50,410 nt of DNA from the NCBI GenBank assembly GCA_012837965.1, contig DUQF01000044.1, forward strand, positions 1 to 50,410, in the 5' to 3' direction. This DNA is from Clostridiales bacterium. GTDB taxonomy: Bacteria; Bacillota; Clostridia; Christensenellales; Aristaeellaceae. This document shows, piece after piece, positions 33,211-41,300 of the stretch; positions within the stretch are counted from its first letter, which is position 1, and each line of letters opens with the position of its first letter. The notes beneath the pieces were generated by a model. That model searched no databases and had not been told where the DNA came from. It worked only from the letters and a program-made list of their open reading frames with translations. Position numbers and translations under genes: made by a program.

Positions 33211-34101
33211 TTAACTATTCCCACGCAAGCGGTTGATTACCGCTTCTCTTACGCGCTCAATATCCTCCGCCGACAACCCACTCTCCAAAGCCAAACCTTC
33301 GGAAGAAGCACGTTGCTGAAGCGGCTGATATGTTTTGATGGTTTGTTCCCCTGCAGTTTCCATGCCCATAGGCGAATGGCTGGACAGCACATCCGTGATA
33401 TTAGAGGGACGGGGCGCGCAGGGAGGGATACCGCCGGCAGTAGTACCCATGCGGGTACGAATATCAATCAATTCACTCACCTGATCACAACTAAGCACAT
33501 TGGCCTTACCAATAATGCTGCCTGTGTACATTAGCACTCTGGCGTAATGTTCCATAGATTCCAGCCGCCAGAAAGCCTCCATTAGGGTTTTTCCCCAGCT
33601 GACCGCGCCATGGTTTGCCAAAAGCAGGGCATTATAGTCCCTGCAATAAGGCGCTACAGTATCCGGCAATTCCGCTGAACCTGGCGTTTCATAACGCACA
33701 CAGGGTACCGTGCCCAGGTTTACCAAAGCTTCAGGATAAATCGCCTTATCCAAGCTGATTCCGGCAATGGCATAGGAAGTGCAAATGGGCGGATGGGCGT
33801 GCGTAACCCCGCCAACCTCGGGATTTTCACGGTAAATGCGCAAATGCATCTGAACCTCCGAGGAAGGCCCTATGTCTCCTTGGCGAATGATGCGGCCATC
33901 CAAGTACATTTTTACCAGCATGTCCTCGGTCATAAATCCCTTCGACACGCCGGTAGGGGTTGCCCAAATGATATCGTCATCCACCTTGCAGGTGATGTTT
34001 CCATCATTGGCGGCAACAAAATCTTTTTGATACATGCGCCGCCCAACCTCAAGAATAAGCTGCTTCGCCTCTTGATCGGTGGGATACTCACGATTTGCCA
34101 T
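33211..34101 (-). CDS. Class II aldolase (FucA/AraD family) with C-terminal targeting-like extension
   Basis: The first 215 residues are a zinc class II aldolase that cleaves 1-phosphoketoses to DHAP and an aldehyde. Glu82 (GPSSEVQMH) is the catalytic acid position. His101, His103 (VTHAHPPICTSYA) and His164 (LANHGAVSWGKT) bind zinc. Residues 216-296 are extra to the family. A flexible part rich in Pro, Ser and Gly leads to LSAEDIERVREAVINRLRG (276-294), an amphipathic helix that looks like a microcompartment encapsulation peptide. ATG 34101 follows AAAGGAG. With the MtnK and MtnA homologues it would complete the DHAP shunt for methylthioribose or 5-deoxyribose. Fuculose phosphate is the family's classic substrate but no fucose genes besides FucU are present. 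Confidence 0.9.
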   Translation of the reverse strand: MANREYPTDQEAKQLILEVGRRMYQKDFVAANDGNITCKVDDDIIWATPTGVSKGFMTEDMLVKMYLDGRIIRQGDIGPSSEVQMHLRIYRENPEVGGVTHAHPPICTSYAIAGISLDKAIYPEALVNLGTVPCVRYETPGSAELPDTVAPYCRDYNALLLANHGAVSWGKTLMEAFWRLESMEHYARVLMYTGSIIGKANVLSCDQVSELIDIRTRMGTTAGGIPPCAPRPSNITDVLSSHSPMGMETAGEQTIKTYQPLQQRASSEGLALESGLSAEDIERVREAVINRLRGNS

Positions 34102-34199
34102 GTCCAGCTCCTTTATTTCTAAATACAGATACAAAAGATAATACGTTGTTCACTAAACACAGTTTATTTATTAAAGCAATTTCTGCAAGCTTTAATCTG

Positions 34200-34212
34200 A
34201 TTACAGGGTAAT
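34200..34212. promoter_or_regulatory. Candidate operator palindrome over the BMC operon promoter
   Basis: ATTAC-AGG-GTAAT is a perfect inverted repeat (arms 34200-34204 and 34208-34212) that overlaps the -10 box and the predicted start of transcription. This is a typical place for repression. The LacI-type protein encoded in the operon is the natural candidate to bind it. The assignment rests on position and symmetry only. Confidence 0.4.
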
Positions 34213-34239
34213 TATAGCCCTCATAATACATGATGTCAA
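34211..34239 (-). promoter_or_regulatory. Consensus sigma70 promoter of the microcompartment operon
   Basis: On minus, TTGACA (34234-34239) and TATAAT (34211-34216) match the consensus exactly with 17 bases between. Transcription would start near 34204, about 100 bases before the aldolase start. Copies of TGTTTAGTRAA in opposite orientation flank it at 34149-34159 and 34286-34296, possible regulator sites. Confidence 0.8.
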
Positions 34240-34321
34240 GCTTTTTTTGAACATTTTATTCTTTTTTATATAAACAATCGCCCTTTGTTTAGTAAATTTT
34301 AGCTTATATCTTGTTTAAATC

Positions 34322-35254
34322 TTAATCAATCTCATGATATGAGCTCAGAAAGCTTTCCACTTGCTGTGTCGTTGGCATAGCAGGTTGAGCACCTGTTTTC
34401 AGGGTTGACAGGGCAGCTACAGCGTTTGCGTAGCGTAAAGCTTGGGGTAACGCTTCGCCCCGGCTAAATGCCGTTGCGAAACCTGCGTTGAAACTATCTC
34501 CCGCAGCGGTGGTATCCACTGCTTTTACCGTAAAACCCTTGGCAGCGAAACGCTGATTTGAATCAATATAATAAGCCCCCTGTTTACCAGCTTTGATAAT
34601 GATCGCTCTGGCGCCTTTTTGCAACAGAGCTTCACCCGCCTTATATAATTGGTCTTCATCATCAGTAGGTAAGCCCGTCAGAATGGATAGTTCCGTCTCA
34701 TTTGGGGTTATAAAACTTGCATATGAAAGAAAATCTCGAGATAAAGTTACCGCAGGCGCAGGATCAAGGATGGTTGTTTTACCGGCTTCAAAAAGTACCT
34801 TCATTGTTTTTTCGACGGTATCTATGGGCGTTTCTAATTGGAACAGGAAGATATCATGATCCATAATCTGTAGAAGATGCGTCTGAATATGCATGTCATT
34901 TAAAAGTAAGTTCGCTCCGGGATGATAGATAATGCGATTGTCTCCAGTGCTGTCATCCACCTCAATTACCGCTGTTCCGCTTATGCTGTTCTTGGCAATG
35001 CCAACCGCTTGATTATTTACACCCTGTTCTTCAAGGTACTTGTGGTAAGCCAAGCCATTTTGATCATCCCCCAACATTCCCAGCATGGAAACACCGGGTG
35101 TTAGTCGGGCGACAGCCACCGCCTGATTCCCCCCTTTGCCACCCATGAAGGTGTGAAAAGATAACCCCTGAAGGGTTTCTCCGGGACGAAGAAAATAAGG
35201 CACACGAGAAACTAAATCTATGTTTAGGCTACCGATAACTGCAATCTTTTTCAT
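34322..35254 (-). CDS. rbsK: Ribokinase
   Basis: This 310-residue PfkB-family sugar kinase has the ribokinase hallmarks: MKKIAVIGSLNIDLV at the start, FHTFMGGKGGNQAVAVARL for substrate binding, DPAPA, ITPNETELSILTG, and the anion hole with catalytic aspartate in KAVDTTAAGDSFNAGF. It phosphorylates D-ribose at O5. A 5-deoxy sugar has no such hydroxyl, so the enzyme must serve another sugar entering by the same importer, such as ribose. It lies upstream of the aldolase on the same strand, with the consensus promoter in between, so it may be expressed separately. AAGGAG precedes the start. Confidence 0.92.
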   Translation of the reverse strand: MKKIAVIGSLNIDLVSRVPYFLRPGETLQGLSFHTFMGGKGGNQAVAVARLTPGVSMLGMLGDDQNGLAYHKYLEEQGVNNQAVGIAKNSISGTAVIEVDDSTGDNRIIYHPGANLLLNDMHIQTHLLQIMDHDIFLFQLETPIDTVEKTMKVLFEAGKTTILDPAPAVTLSRDFLSYASFITPNETELSILTGLPTDDEDQLYKAGEALLQKGARAIIIKAGKQGAYYIDSNQRFAAKGFTVKAVDTTAAGDSFNAGFATAFSRGEALPQALRYANAVAALSTLKTGAQPAMPTTQQVESFLSSYHEID

Positions 35255-35859
35255 AAGCTCAACTCCTTAAAAGCCGCCAAATCAGTGATCTAATTCTAGT
35301 TCAAGTGAGATTATCTAAAGTATAACATAGCCTGTAGTTTATTACCACAAACACTCCTCTCGCTTTGATTAATATATTAGGAAGCTTTGTAAAAAGCCAA
35401 CCTCAAATATCGTCCATCAGTAAAAAACCGTACATATGCGGTCAATTACAATAATTCATATATCCAAAAGATTAGAACTTATTCAATCGATAATTTTCTG
35501 TTAAAATGGCGCCCTAAACGGCGATAAAGCGCAAAAGATATTATTTCTTTATTTCTGTCATTCACCTATACCTTATTATTATCTCCATGGCCAAGGTGTC
35601 TAATTCACGGTATTTATTAGTTTGCTCCTCTTACGTCACTTGTTCTTCAAACCGTATCCGAGCATAGGTTGTCTGTGTGTCTATCATAATTTTAGCTGAA
35701 AATCGCATAGATATCATATCTCAGCATAAGGGAAAATGGGTAAAAATAAAAAATATTTAAAAATTTTATAAAAAATTATTATAATATGTTGCAAAATCGA
35801 AATACATGTGTTAAAATAAGTAACGAACCGTTCACAAGACGGAAAGGAGAGGACAAGGT
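35255..35859. other. Intergenic region without a recognisable gene
   Basis: About 600 AT-rich bases between the divergent ribokinase and methyltransferase-like genes. I see the promoter for the plus-strand genes at its right end. On minus near 35550-35630 there are short peptide-like stretches broken by stops, possibly a decayed gene. No RNA gene, repeat array or intact frame was recognised. Confidence 0.5.
35790..35818 (+). promoter_or_regulatory. Candidate promoter for the methyltransferase-GH3-HD-GYP operon
   Basis: TTGCAA (35790-35795) and TAAAAT (35813-35818) are separated by 17 bases, about 40 bases upstream of the first gene. The surrounding sequence is very AT-rich, so alternative boxes (TATAAT near 35781) also exist. 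Confidence 0.45.
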
Positions 35860-36399
35860 GTGGTTTTTGCTGTTCTTGCGTTTGCATCGTTCTTTCTCTT
35901 TGATATGAACTCCGTACGCCTACGCTTTAGGGCATTGCAAATCCTTTTCCCTTTAGGAGTGTTGTTATTGTTGACCGCAACTATGGCAGAGGCACATATT
36001 GCTTTTCAACTGACAGCGCCGTTGGACAGTATCGATTTTGTATGGCTTGTTTTATCCGCAATCCATACCATCTTGCTTGTATACGCATTGTTTTTTGCTA
36101 TTCCTTTTTCAGCTTCGTACACGGATTCTGTCAACGTGAATCCACGTACAGTCATACGAACAGGGCTGTACGGTATTTGTAGGCATCCTGGTGTATGGTT
36201 ACTGTCATTCGCACTGTTTTTTCTCGCGCTTGCTATGTCTACATTGCGGATGTGGTTGTTTGTCGGGCTGGTTTCTGTTCTCAACCTTCTATATGTTGTA
36301 TTCCAGGATTTATGGACGTTTCCCCGTATCTTTTCCGATTATATTGACTACCGCCAAAGTGTTCCGTTCCTCATACCACGCTTAAAGAAGAGGTTGTAA
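35860..36399 (+). CDS. Isoprenylcysteine-methyltransferase-like (ICMT/PEMT) integral membrane protein
   Basis: This 179-residue membrane protein has four or five hydrophobic segments. The C-terminal half shows the ICMT/phospholipid-methyltransferase layout: RTGLYGICRHPGVWLLSFAL with the conserved RHP, and later FSDYIDYRQSVPFLIPRLK, close to the family's YxxYxxxVPxxiP ending. These enzymes use S-adenosylmethionine to methylate a lipid or prenyl carboxyl group. The GTG start at 35860 is preceded by AAAGGAGAGG. The stop overlaps the GH3 start (TAATG), which suggests both act on the same molecule. The substrate is unknown and the short length leaves some doubt about enzyme activity. Confidence 0.65.
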   Translation: MVFAVLAFASFFLFDMNSVRLRFRALQILFPLGVLLLLTATMAEAHIAFQLTAPLDSIDFVWLVLSAIHTILLVYALFFAIPFSASYTDSVNVNPRTVIRTGLYGICRHPGVWLLSFALFFLALAMSTLRMWLFVGLVSVLNLLYVVFQDLWTFPRIFSDYIDYRQSVPFLIPRLKKRL

Positions 36400-38024
36400 T
36401 GCGTTTTCAAGATCGGCTGAAAACCGCTCCCCATGAAGAATTGTGGGAGGACTATTGTGGTTTTCTGGATTACACGCTTCAAGAGTATATGCTTATTCAG
36501 GAACAACTGCTTCTGGAGCAGATACGGCTGTGGAGCAACTGCGAATTAGGCAGGAAACTGTCTAAAGGACGGATTTTTACCAGTGTTGAGGATTTTCGAA
36601 AGTACTTTCCTCTGACCACCTATGCCGATTATGCCGATATACTGCTATTAAAGCGCGGTGAATTACTGCCCGATGAACCAGTGGTTTGGATTCAGACCGC
36701 TTGGGAAGGTGGAAAACACCCCGTCAAATTAGCGCCATATACTCGCAGTATGCTCAACACCTTTGGTAACAACATTATGGCTTGTATGATGCTCGCCACC
36801 AGCACCGGCAAGGGCAGATTTGACATCGCTCCCAATAACACTTTCTTGTATGGTCTTGCCCCCCTTCCATATGCCACGGGACTGTTGCCGCGAGCGCTCC
36901 ACCAAGAAATTGACTTGCGCTTTTTGCCGCCAGTTACCGAAGCCGAGCGCATGACTTTTTCCGAGCGCAATCGTCAAGGGTTCCGAATGGGGCTTCAAAA
37001 AGACATTGACTACTTTTTTGCGCTGGGCAGCGTAGCTACATTTGTAAGCCATAGTTTTGGGGAGGTGGCAGGAAAGGGAGAAGGTGGGCTCAAGTCGTTA
37101 TTCAAGATGTCACCGAAAATGGTATGGCGGTACCTGCGAGCCCGCAGCCATAGTCGGCGTGAAAACCGTCCAATGATACCTAAGGATATGTTTCATCTAC
37201 GGGGATTCATGGTGGCGGGAACAGACAACAATTGTTATAAAGATGATTTGGAAACTTTGTGGGGCGTACGCCCAGTAGAAGTATTTGCGGGTACTGAACC
37301 CACCTGTATTGGTGTTGAAACCTGGGCAAGAGACGGTCTGTATTTTTTCCCGGATGCCTGTTTCTATGAATTTATCCCGGAAAGCGAGTTTGAACGGAGC
37401 GCTCGCAACCCAGCATACATTCCTCAAACCTGTCTAATGGATCAAGTACAAACCGGTGAAAAGTATGAGTTGGTCATCTCGGTGTTCAAAGGCGGTGCCT
37501 TTATGCGATATCGGGTGGGCGACGTTTATCGCTGTTTAGGCCCCAAGCAGGATGCCGGCGGTACCCACTTGCCTCGTTTTTCCTACATTGACCGCACAGC
37601 AGATATGATCGATATAGCGGGCTTTACTCGTATATCCGAAAATTCCATCAGCAACGTTATCCGTTTATCTGGTTTACCTATTTGTCATTGGGTTGCACGC
37701 AAGGAATTTACATCAACAGGAAAGCCCTTTTTGCATCTGTATACGGAATTGGATTCCAGTTCGCTTGCTGATCACGCCGTATCACAAGAAATACTTCGTG
37801 AACAGATGAGTATATATTTCCGTTATCTTGATCAGGATTACAAGTACCTGATAAAAGTTATGGGATACGATCCCTTGAAAATAACCATTCTACGCTGCGG
37901 TACCTTTGCTACCTGTTTACACACGGGATGTGTTCCGCGCAAATTGAATCCCACATCAATACAGATACAAACGCTGCTTGCATCTCAGCAGCACGTAATA
38001 TCCAACGAGGATGATGCCGTATGA
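36399..38024 (+). CDS. GH3-family acyl-adenylate/amido synthetase-like protein
   Basis: The 541 residues match the GH3 family, best known from plants, where it joins hormones such as auxin to amino acids through an adenylate. Visible family features are YFPLTTYADYADILLLKRGE, WEGGKHPVKLAPYTRSML in place of the plant TSGTT loop, FYEFIPESEFE, YELVISVFKGGAFMRYRVGD and SYIDRTADMIDIAGFTRISE. The adenylate-forming motif near 105-115 is not canonical, so activity needs care. It is coupled on both sides (TAATG and ATGA) to a membrane methyltransferase-like gene and a cyclic-di-GMP-type signalling gene. I infer it modifies a small carboxylic acid, perhaps a lipid or signal. Confidence 0.75.
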   Translation: MRFQDRLKTAPHEELWEDYCGFLDYTLQEYMLIQEQLLLEQIRLWSNCELGRKLSKGRIFTSVEDFRKYFPLTTYADYADILLLKRGELLPDEPVVWIQTAWEGGKHPVKLAPYTRSMLNTFGNNIMACMMLATSTGKGRFDIAPNNTFLYGLAPLPYATGLLPRALHQEIDLRFLPPVTEAERMTFSERNRQGFRMGLQKDIDYFFALGSVATFVSHSFGEVAGKGEGGLKSLFKMSPKMVWRYLRARSHSRRENRPMIPKDMFHLRGFMVAGTDNNCYKDDLETLWGVRPVEVFAGTEPTCIGVETWARDGLYFFPDACFYEFIPESEFERSARNPAYIPQTCLMDQVQTGEKYELVISVFKGGAFMRYRVGDVYRCLGPKQDAGGTHLPRFSYIDRTADMIDIAGFTRISENSISNVIRLSGLPICHWVARKEFTSTGKPFLHLYTELDSSSLADHAVSQEILREQMSIYFRYLDQDYKYLIKVMGYDPLKITILRCGTFATCLHTGCVPRKLNPTSIQIQTLLASQQHVISNEDDAV

Positions 38025-40561
38025 GTTTTGCCAATGCAATCCCTGTGGTGGCGGTGTGCTGTTATCTGTTTTTATTGTTCGCTTTAATGGCAAGCCGCAA
38101 AACACGCCTGATCATTGCGTTTATATGGGTGTTAATTAGCTGTGTGCTATGGACAGGCGGATCTTTTCTGATGCGCCAGCATGTCGTACCCGGAATTAAG
38201 ATTTGGTATGATATATCCATTTTCGGTTTGCTGATGTTGGCCTATGCATTGCTCCGATTTGTACAGGAATTTGCAGGTGTCAAGGCTGGTTTACTAACAT
38301 GGGCTTGGGGAATATTGCTGGTTGGAGCATTCATTTTCAACACAAAAACAGGATTATTGCTTGCAGCACCACGCTTTATCCCTGATGAAACGGGCGGGCG
38401 ATTTGTCTATACCATAACATTGCAGGTAACAGTATTAGCCGCACTGTTATTGGCTATTGTGATTCACATGAAAGTCATTATTTGGCACATGCATAAAATA
38501 GACCAAGTACGTACACGCGCCTTCTTGCCAGTAGCCATCGGGCTGTTTGCCTTGTTGTTAGGACATATACTATTGTTATTACCCCCCTTTGAAGGCTTTC
38601 CGGTGGATGTATTGTCCGGTGTAGTGTTTGTTACATTTATATACTATGCCTTGTACAGGCGACGTTTATTGCGGCTTGATTTACTGGTATCGCGTGGTAC
38701 CGTTTACTTTATGGCCGCATTATTTTCTACCGGGCTTTTTGCGCTGTTGTTAAGAGATTTAGAACATATCATCCGTAGCAACCCACTGCTGGGAAACGGG
38801 CACGACCTACTGCTCGTTTCACTTGCGTTTTTTACAGTTACCAGTATTATCTATACCATTATGAAACGCTTTATTGACAGCGTATTTATCAAAGACACCA
38901 ATCTGCGCGCTGAAACTCTGCGCACTTTTAGCACATCGGCGGCCAAATCACTGGAGTTTGCGCAGGTTTCCAACCAGCTTGTACAGGTAATTCTCAAATC
39001 ATTGCCTGTGCGTAAAGTATATGTATGCGTAGCCAACCAAAAAGACGAATATCTACGTATTGTAGACAGCGCCAACCCCCTGGATAATCGTATGACTAAG
39101 CTGCGTACCAATTCACCGGTATTTGCACAACTAACGCAAAACAGTCAGGGTGAGTGTCTGTTAATGGATGAATACCGCCGCACAGCGGCTTATCGATCCA
39201 TGTGGGACGAAGAAAAAAAGGAATTTCAGGAACTGGACGTTGCTTGCATTATGTTGTTAGGTGAAGGACCCTTGATTAGTGTCGTGCTGCTGGGGTCCAA
39301 GGAACGCAACGCACGTTATACGCTGGATGATATCAGCTTTCTATGCTCTGTGGCTGCGATAGCCTCCATTGCGGTCAAAAATGCGCAATTATACGAAAAA
39401 GCTCGGTTGGAGGCACGTACTGATGACCTGACCGGTTTGTTTAACCGTAAATACTTTCTGGAATTGGTGGATACCAAGTATGCTGAGCTGTCCGGTCAGT
39501 CATTAGCGTTAATCGTTCTTGATATTGATAATTTCAAACTTTATAACCAGTTATACGGGAACCATGAAGGCGATTTAGTACTGATACAGGTGGCAAATAT
39601 TATTCGGGGAAGCGTTGGTGGTAATGGTATTGCATCGCGATATAGCGGAAAGAAATTCGCAATCTTGTTGCCCGGTTATGATCTGCGGTCAACCCGCTCA
39701 CTGGCAAAGAATATCCGGATGCAGCTGAAACAGATTAATGCTCAACCTGATGCCAATAAAGTAAGGAAACGCCCCATTACCGTCAGTGGCGGCATCTGCG
39801 CTATCCCCTACGGTGCTACTACCCCACGTGAATTACTCAATAATGTCGATATGGCTATCTTCCAAGTAAAACGAAGTGGACGTAACGCTATTCAAATCAG
39901 TACCGGCGGGCGGATTGAGGACTCGCCAGAGGGATTACAAGATAAAGAACTAAAGCATGAGATATATTCCAGCTATGCCTCAACCATTCATGCGTTAACC
40001 GCTGCCATTGATGCCAAGGATCATTATACATTCAACCACTCAAACAATGTTGCATATTACGCTTCAGAGTTAGCGCTTGCCATAGGCATGTCACCTGAAT
40101 CGGCTGAAATTGTCCGCGAAGCGGGTTTGTTGCATGATATTGGCAAGATTGGTATTGACGAAAGAATTCTGAATAAACCAGGCCCGCTGACCGACGAGGA
40201 AATGGCGCAGATGAAGGAACACGTAGAAAAGTCGGTTAGTATCATCAGCCATTTACCATCGCTTGACTATGTCATTCCAGCGGTACTGGGACATCATGAA
40301 CGATATGATGGAACGGGGTATCCCGCCGGGCTAAAAGGAGAAGACATTCCCCTGATGGGACGTATTCTTAGCGTTGCGGACGCTTTTGATGCTATGTTAT
40401 CCACACGTCCCTACAAACTAGGCCTCTCTGTAGATGAAGCATTGTCGCGCATTCAAAAAAATAGTGGAACGCAGTTTGATCCCAAACTGGTTGATACATT
40501 TGTTCCACTGGTTCAAAAAGGTGATATTTCGGTCATCCATCCAAATTCTCTACCTGCATAA
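38021..40561 (+). CDS. Membrane GAF-GGDEF-HD-GYP signalling protein
   Basis: The 846 residues start with about eight membrane helices (residues 1-270), then a GAF-like domain (about 300-465), a GGDEF domain (about 467-625) and an HD-GYP domain (about 650-835). The GGDEF motif is replaced by SGKKF in RYSGKKFAILLPG, so it is unlikely to make cyclic di-GMP, though it may still bind nucleotide. The HD-GYP phosphodiesterase is intact: LLHDIGKIGID, GHHERYDGTGYPAGLKGEDI and ILSVADAFDAM. It should therefore hydrolyse cyclic di-GMP in response to a membrane or cytosolic cue. ATG 38021 overlaps the GH3 stop as ATGA. A hairpin terminator follows the stop. Confidence 0.9.
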   Translation: MSFANAIPVVAVCCYLFLLFALMASRKTRLIIAFIWVLISCVLWTGGSFLMRQHVVPGIKIWYDISIFGLLMLAYALLRFVQEFAGVKAGLLTWAWGILLVGAFIFNTKTGLLLAAPRFIPDETGGRFVYTITLQVTVLAALLLAIVIHMKVIIWHMHKIDQVRTRAFLPVAIGLFALLLGHILLLLPPFEGFPVDVLSGVVFVTFIYYALYRRRLLRLDLLVSRGTVYFMAALFSTGLFALLLRDLEHIIRSNPLLGNGHDLLLVSLAFFTVTSIIYTIMKRFIDSVFIKDTNLRAETLRTFSTSAAKSLEFAQVSNQLVQVILKSLPVRKVYVCVANQKDEYLRIVDSANPLDNRMTKLRTNSPVFAQLTQNSQGECLLMDEYRRTAAYRSMWDEEKKEFQELDVACIMLLGEGPLISVVLLGSKERNARYTLDDISFLCSVAAIASIAVKNAQLYEKARLEARTDDLTGLFNRKYFLELVDTKYAELSGQSLALIVLDIDNFKLYNQLYGNHEGDLVLIQVANIIRGSVGGNGIASRYSGKKFAILLPGYDLRSTRSLAKNIRMQLKQINAQPDANKVRKRPITVSGGICAIPYGATTPRELLNNVDMAIFQVKRSGRNAIQISTGGRIEDSPEGLQDKELKHEIYSSYASTIHALTAAIDAKDHYTFNHSNNVAYYASELALAIGMSPESAEIVREAGLLHDIGKIGIDERILNKPGPLTDEEMAQMKEHVEKSVSIISHLPSLDYVIPAVLGHHERYDGTGYPAGLKGEDIPLMGRILSVADAFDAMLSTRPYKLGLSVDEALSRIQKNSGTQFDPKLVDTFVPLVQKGDISVIHPNSLPA

Positions 40562-40570
40562 TAAGCAAAG

Positions 40571-40592
40571 CGCCTGGCAAGCCGGGCGTTTT
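40571..40592 (+). terminator. Intrinsic terminator after the HD-GYP gene
   Basis: CGCCTGG (40571-40577) pairs with CCGGGCG (40582-40588), including one G-U pair, around a CAAG loop, followed by TTTT. It lies ten bases after the stop codon. Confidence 0.7.
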
Positions 40593-41091
40593 GCTGTACC
40601 TGCAGATAAACATAAGTCCTTGCCGCAAGTGACATAAGGAGGTTTTTTGTCATGCTACTCACCTGCTTGTTAATACATGCTTGGGGCATTTGTACTTTAT
40701 CCTGATTATCTTTTTACCGTTTCACTCGGTGTGGACTTTTTTGTTATGCCAGGCAATGAAGCAAATCTTTAATTGAAGTGAAACATTCAATGTTGAAAAG
40801 AGAACAGAAAAGCAGCTTTACCATCTGAAGATAGATAGAGTGTTCTTTACATAATCGCCAGAGCAACACTTACATAATCCGTAAAAACACAATCGCATAT
40901 CGACGGAAATCGACCATAGTAATATATTTGATTCCCCCTCACCACCAATCTGGGAAGCTGTGTTTTTATGGCTTCCCTGTTTTTTGGGTGCTATAAGGGA
41001 TTATAGAATTCTGAATCGTAACTGTATTTCAAAAAATCCATAAACTATTCATCCGCAACATTTTAAGAGCATAAGCTTTTGTCAAAATAAG
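40593..41091. other. Intergenic region without a recognised gene
   Basis: About 500 bases with no plausible frame. A second plus-strand terminator-like hairpin (40952-40985) lies far from any gene end, so a short transcript could exist between the two. No tRNA or known RNA family was recognised. A stretch near 40930-40948 ends in CCACCA but does not fit tRNA geometry. Confidence 0.5.
40952..40985 (+). terminator. Orphan terminator-like hairpin
   Basis: GGGAAGC (40952-40958) pairs with GCTTCCC (40971-40977) around a 12-base loop, followed by TGTTTTTT. It lies about 390 bases after the last plus-strand gene and upstream of MurR, with no gene to explain it. Confidence 0.6.
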
Positions 41092-41106
41092 TGAAAATAA
41101 TTTTCA
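41092..41106. promoter_or_regulatory. Candidate MurR/RpiR operator palindrome
   Basis: TGAAAAT-A-ATTTTCA is a perfect 15-base palindrome 28 bases upstream of the -35 box of the murR promoter. RpiR-type regulators of Gram-positive bacteria often bind A/T-rich palindromes of the GAAA/TTTC type, so autoregulation is plausible. A related half-site, TTGAAAATAT, lies at 41123-41132, just before the -35 box. Confidence 0.5.
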
Positions 41107-41133
41107 TTAAAAAAAGAAACTTTTGAAAATATC

Positions 41134-41162
41134 TTGCCAAAACGAAAAAAAACCTGTATACT
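41134..41162 (+). promoter_or_regulatory. Candidate sigma70 promoter of the cell-wall recycling operon
   Basis: TTGCCA (41134-41139) and TATACT (41157-41162) with 17 bases between, about 140 bases upstream of the MurR start. The palindrome at 41092-41106 lies just upstream. Confidence 0.55.
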
Positions 41163-41300
41163 TGAACCATCAAAAGCACATTGCCAGGCGCAACCATGAA
41201 AATATAACTCGTTGCGAATATGGCGCTTGCTTTTCAGACTTTATGATATATATGACACTTGCTTTAGTTATTTCCCCACAACTTTCAAGGGAGACAAAAT

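Noticed and set aside
14747-34101. Fucose/rhamnose-type microcompartment
   Set aside because: FucU and a FucA-family aldolase fit, but isomerase and kinase of fucose or rhamnose are missing. The kinase and isomerase present are clearly of the MtnK and MtnA families.
35500-35640. Decayed minus-strand gene
   Set aside because: Peptide-like stretches such as KYRELDTLAMEIIIRYR are interrupted by stops and shifts, and I could not link them to a family with confidence.
40925-40950. tRNA 3'-end-like stretch ending in CCACCA
   Set aside because: A T-loop-like TTTGATT precedes it, but the distance to CCA is two bases too short and no other tRNA arms are present. A decayed attachment site cannot be shown.
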